Source of the DNA: Prevotella sp. UBA746
GTDB taxonomy: Bacteria > Bacteroidota > Bacteroidia > Bacteroidales > Bacteroidaceae
Assembly: GCA_002298545.1 (NCBI GenBank)
Contig: DBKQ01000051.1
Location: forward strand, 1 to 8,250
Reading direction: 5' to 3'
DNA: 8,250 bases
Below the pieces are notes generated by a model. That model made no database searches. It saw only the letters and a list, made by a program, of their open reading frames with translations, and was not told the DNA's origin. Position numbers and translations under genes: made by a program. Shown here piece after piece: positions 7,115-8,250 of the stretch; position 1 is the stretch's first letter, and the number at the start of each line of letters is the position of its first letter.

Positions 7115-8199
7115 TTATAGCCATTGCCGACGACATCACGGGGGCTGCCGAAATTGCCGGAGTGGCACTCAGACAAGGGTTCACTGTAGATTTTTCCATC
7201 AACTCCATACCCACTGAAACTCGCGCCGATGTCATTGTCGTTGCCACCGACACACGCTCCGCCGCTCCACAAGAAGCCGGCGAAGTATGCCGGCACCTCA
7301 GTCGCCAGGCAAGGAGCCTCGCCCCACAGCCGCTGCTCTTCAAGAAGGTCGACTCCGTATTGCGCGGCAACGTAGGCGAGGAACTCTCCGCCCTTCTCGA
7401 CGCCACGGCATTCGAGAAAGTTCTGCTCCTGCCGCAGAACCCGTCGCGAGGACGCATAATCAGCGGCGGAATATATTATGTCGACGGCATGGAGCTCAGT
7501 AAGACTGCCTTTGCCTGCGACCCGGAATTCCCGGCCCACACGTCAGAAGCCCGCAAACTGCTCCATGGCAGTCCTTCAGACGTATGCATTGCCGACGCCA
7601 CGACAGAAAGCGAAATCCGAAGTCTTGTAAGGCAAGCTTCCCCAGGCACACTCGTAGCCGGAGGAGCCGACACCTTTGCCGCCTTTCTCCTTGCCCACGG
7701 CAAGGCAACGGCTGTCAACTCCACTTACAACTCCCGTCTTTCGGCAAGCACCATCAACGGCCCGCTGCTTGCAGTACAGGGCAGCACCCAGAGCCGTAGC
7801 CTCATAGCTACCACACTTTTCCGTCAGTTTGGCGGCACAGAGATTACGATGCCCGACGATGTGTTCCATGGTGCCCCACCCCAGAAGTGGCTCTCGCATC
7901 TGAAGAAAGAGTGGCTCCACGGTTTGGCCCTCGCCATACGCATCGGCAGCCATCAGGCAATGGGGGCAGACTATGCCTCCCGACTGCGCCAGCTTACTGC
8001 CATTGCCACAGCAGAACTTGTAGACAAGAAGACGCCCTCCACTCTGATTTTTGAGGGCGGTGCCACGGCGTTTGCCGCTCTCTCAGCCTTGAACTGGACC
8101 ACCCTCTCGGTTGAAGGGGAATTTGCTCCTGGAGTGGTGGCACTCCGTTACGGAGGAACAATTATTGTACTGAAGCCGGGCAGCTATGATTGGGATTAG
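7111..8199 (+). CDS. four-carbon acid sugar kinase (DUF1537/OtnK-DtnK family), short form
   Basis: A 362-residue ATP-dependent kinase of the DUF1537 family, which phosphorylates four-carbon acid sugars such as D-threonate and erythronate at O4. N-terminal domain: IADDITGAAEIAG (5-17), the family's opening signature with the conserved Asp pair, FKKVDSVLRGN (77-87), and an NPSRGR segment followed by YYVDG. C-terminal nucleotide-binding domain: LAVQGSTQSRS, LIFEGGATAFAAL near residue 312-324 and a final EFAPGVVALRYGG...VLKPGS. Both ends are present, so it is not truncated at an edge, but typical members have about 400-430 residues. The missing length appears to lie in the region between GSTQSR and GGATAF. 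The start overlaps the pdxA stop as ATGA, implying translational coupling: the kinase makes the 4-phosphate that the PdxA-type enzyme oxidises. The stop is TAG at 8197-8199. The exact stereochemistry of the substrate is not readable. Confidence 0.88.
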   Translation: MIIAIADDITGAAEIAGVALRQGFTVDFSINSIPTETRADVIVVATDTRSAAPQEAGEVCRHLSRQARSLAPQPLLFKKVDSVLRGNVGEELSALLDATAFEKVLLLPQNPSRGRIISGGIYYVDGMELSKTAFACDPEFPAHTSEARKLLHGSPSDVCIADATTESEIRSLVRQASPGTLVAGGADTFAAFLLAHGKATAVNSTYNSRLSASTINGPLLAVQGSTQSRSLIATTLFRQFGGTEITMPDDVFHGAPPQKWLSHLKKEWLHGLALAIRIGSHQAMGADYASRLRQLTAIATAELVDKKTPSTLIFEGGATAFAALSALNWTTLSVEGEFAPGVVALRYGGTIIVLKPGSYDWD

Positions 8200-8215
8200 A
8201 CTTTTTCTCTAAAAA

Positions 8216-8247
8216 TGTTTCATTGTTACATTGTTACATGTTTCATT
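8216..8247. repeat. short nested direct repeats after the operon
   Basis: Two copies of TGTTTCATT (8216-8224 and 8239-8247) flank an 8-base tandem repeat, CATTGTTA CATTGTTA CAT (8221-8239). The region is non-coding and runs toward the window edge, so the array may continue. There is no stem suitable for a terminator. Similar TGTTACATT-type strings are common between genes in some Bacteroidales, from memory; function unknown. Confidence 0.6.
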
Positions 8248-8250
8248 AAG

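Noticed and set aside
7261..7320. Horizontal transfer of the plus-strand operon from its higher GC
   Set aside because: A 60-base sample here has 40 G/C and one at 2401-2460 has 24, but a sample inside the dipeptidase gene (541-600) has 34, so composition varies within both blocks and there are no mobile-element or integration signs.
8200..8250. Terminator after the kinase gene
   Set aside because: A T-run (8201-8206) exists but no stem precedes it; only direct repeats are seen.

Overview
The window looks like a chromosomal segment from a member of the Bacteroidota, probably order Bacteroidales (Bacteroides/Prevotella-like). This rests on promoters of the Bacteroidetes type (TTTG, about 19 bases, TAnnTTTG), A-rich stretches instead of Shine-Dalgarno sites before the start codons, and protein families typical of the group (a signal-peptide C69 dipeptidase, a small outer-membrane beta-barrel, a sodium:solute symporter). 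The genus is inferred, not proven.

Layout. Positions 1-27 hold the 5' part of a tRNA on the minus strand, with a very good promoter just upstream (46-76). A minus-strand block follows, transcribed from about 3370 down to 229: a small outer-membrane beta-barrel protein, nadC (quinolinate phosphoribosyltransferase, NAD synthesis) and a secreted C69-family dipeptidase. Gaps of 54 and 44 bases separate these genes. They may be one transcript, although their functions do not obviously belong together.

The 257-base gap at 3300-3556 is a divergent control region. It holds a perfect 10-base inverted repeat whose two arms each contain TATATTTG, one facing each way, and two small hairpins in the leader of the rightward operon.

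The plus-strand block (3557-8199) is a tight four-gene operon: a DapA/NanA-superfamily class I aldolase, a sodium:solute symporter, a PdxA-family dehydrogenase and a DUF1537 four-carbon acid-sugar kinase. The last two genes overlap by four bases. The kinase/PdxA pair is the known signature of D-threonate or D-/L-erythronate breakdown: phosphorylation at O4, oxidation at C3, then decarboxylation to dihydroxyacetone phosphate. The symporter probably imports the substrate. The aldolase is the unexplained part. It keeps the Schiff-base lysine, the catalytic tyrosine and the GTTGE loop, but lacks the arginine that DapA uses to bind the substrate carboxylate, so it is probably not the lysine-pathway enzyme. 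The operon may therefore encode uptake and breakdown of a larger sugar acid that passes through a four-carbon acid. This is the most interesting part of the window. The final 51 bases after the operon contain short direct repeats and no gene.
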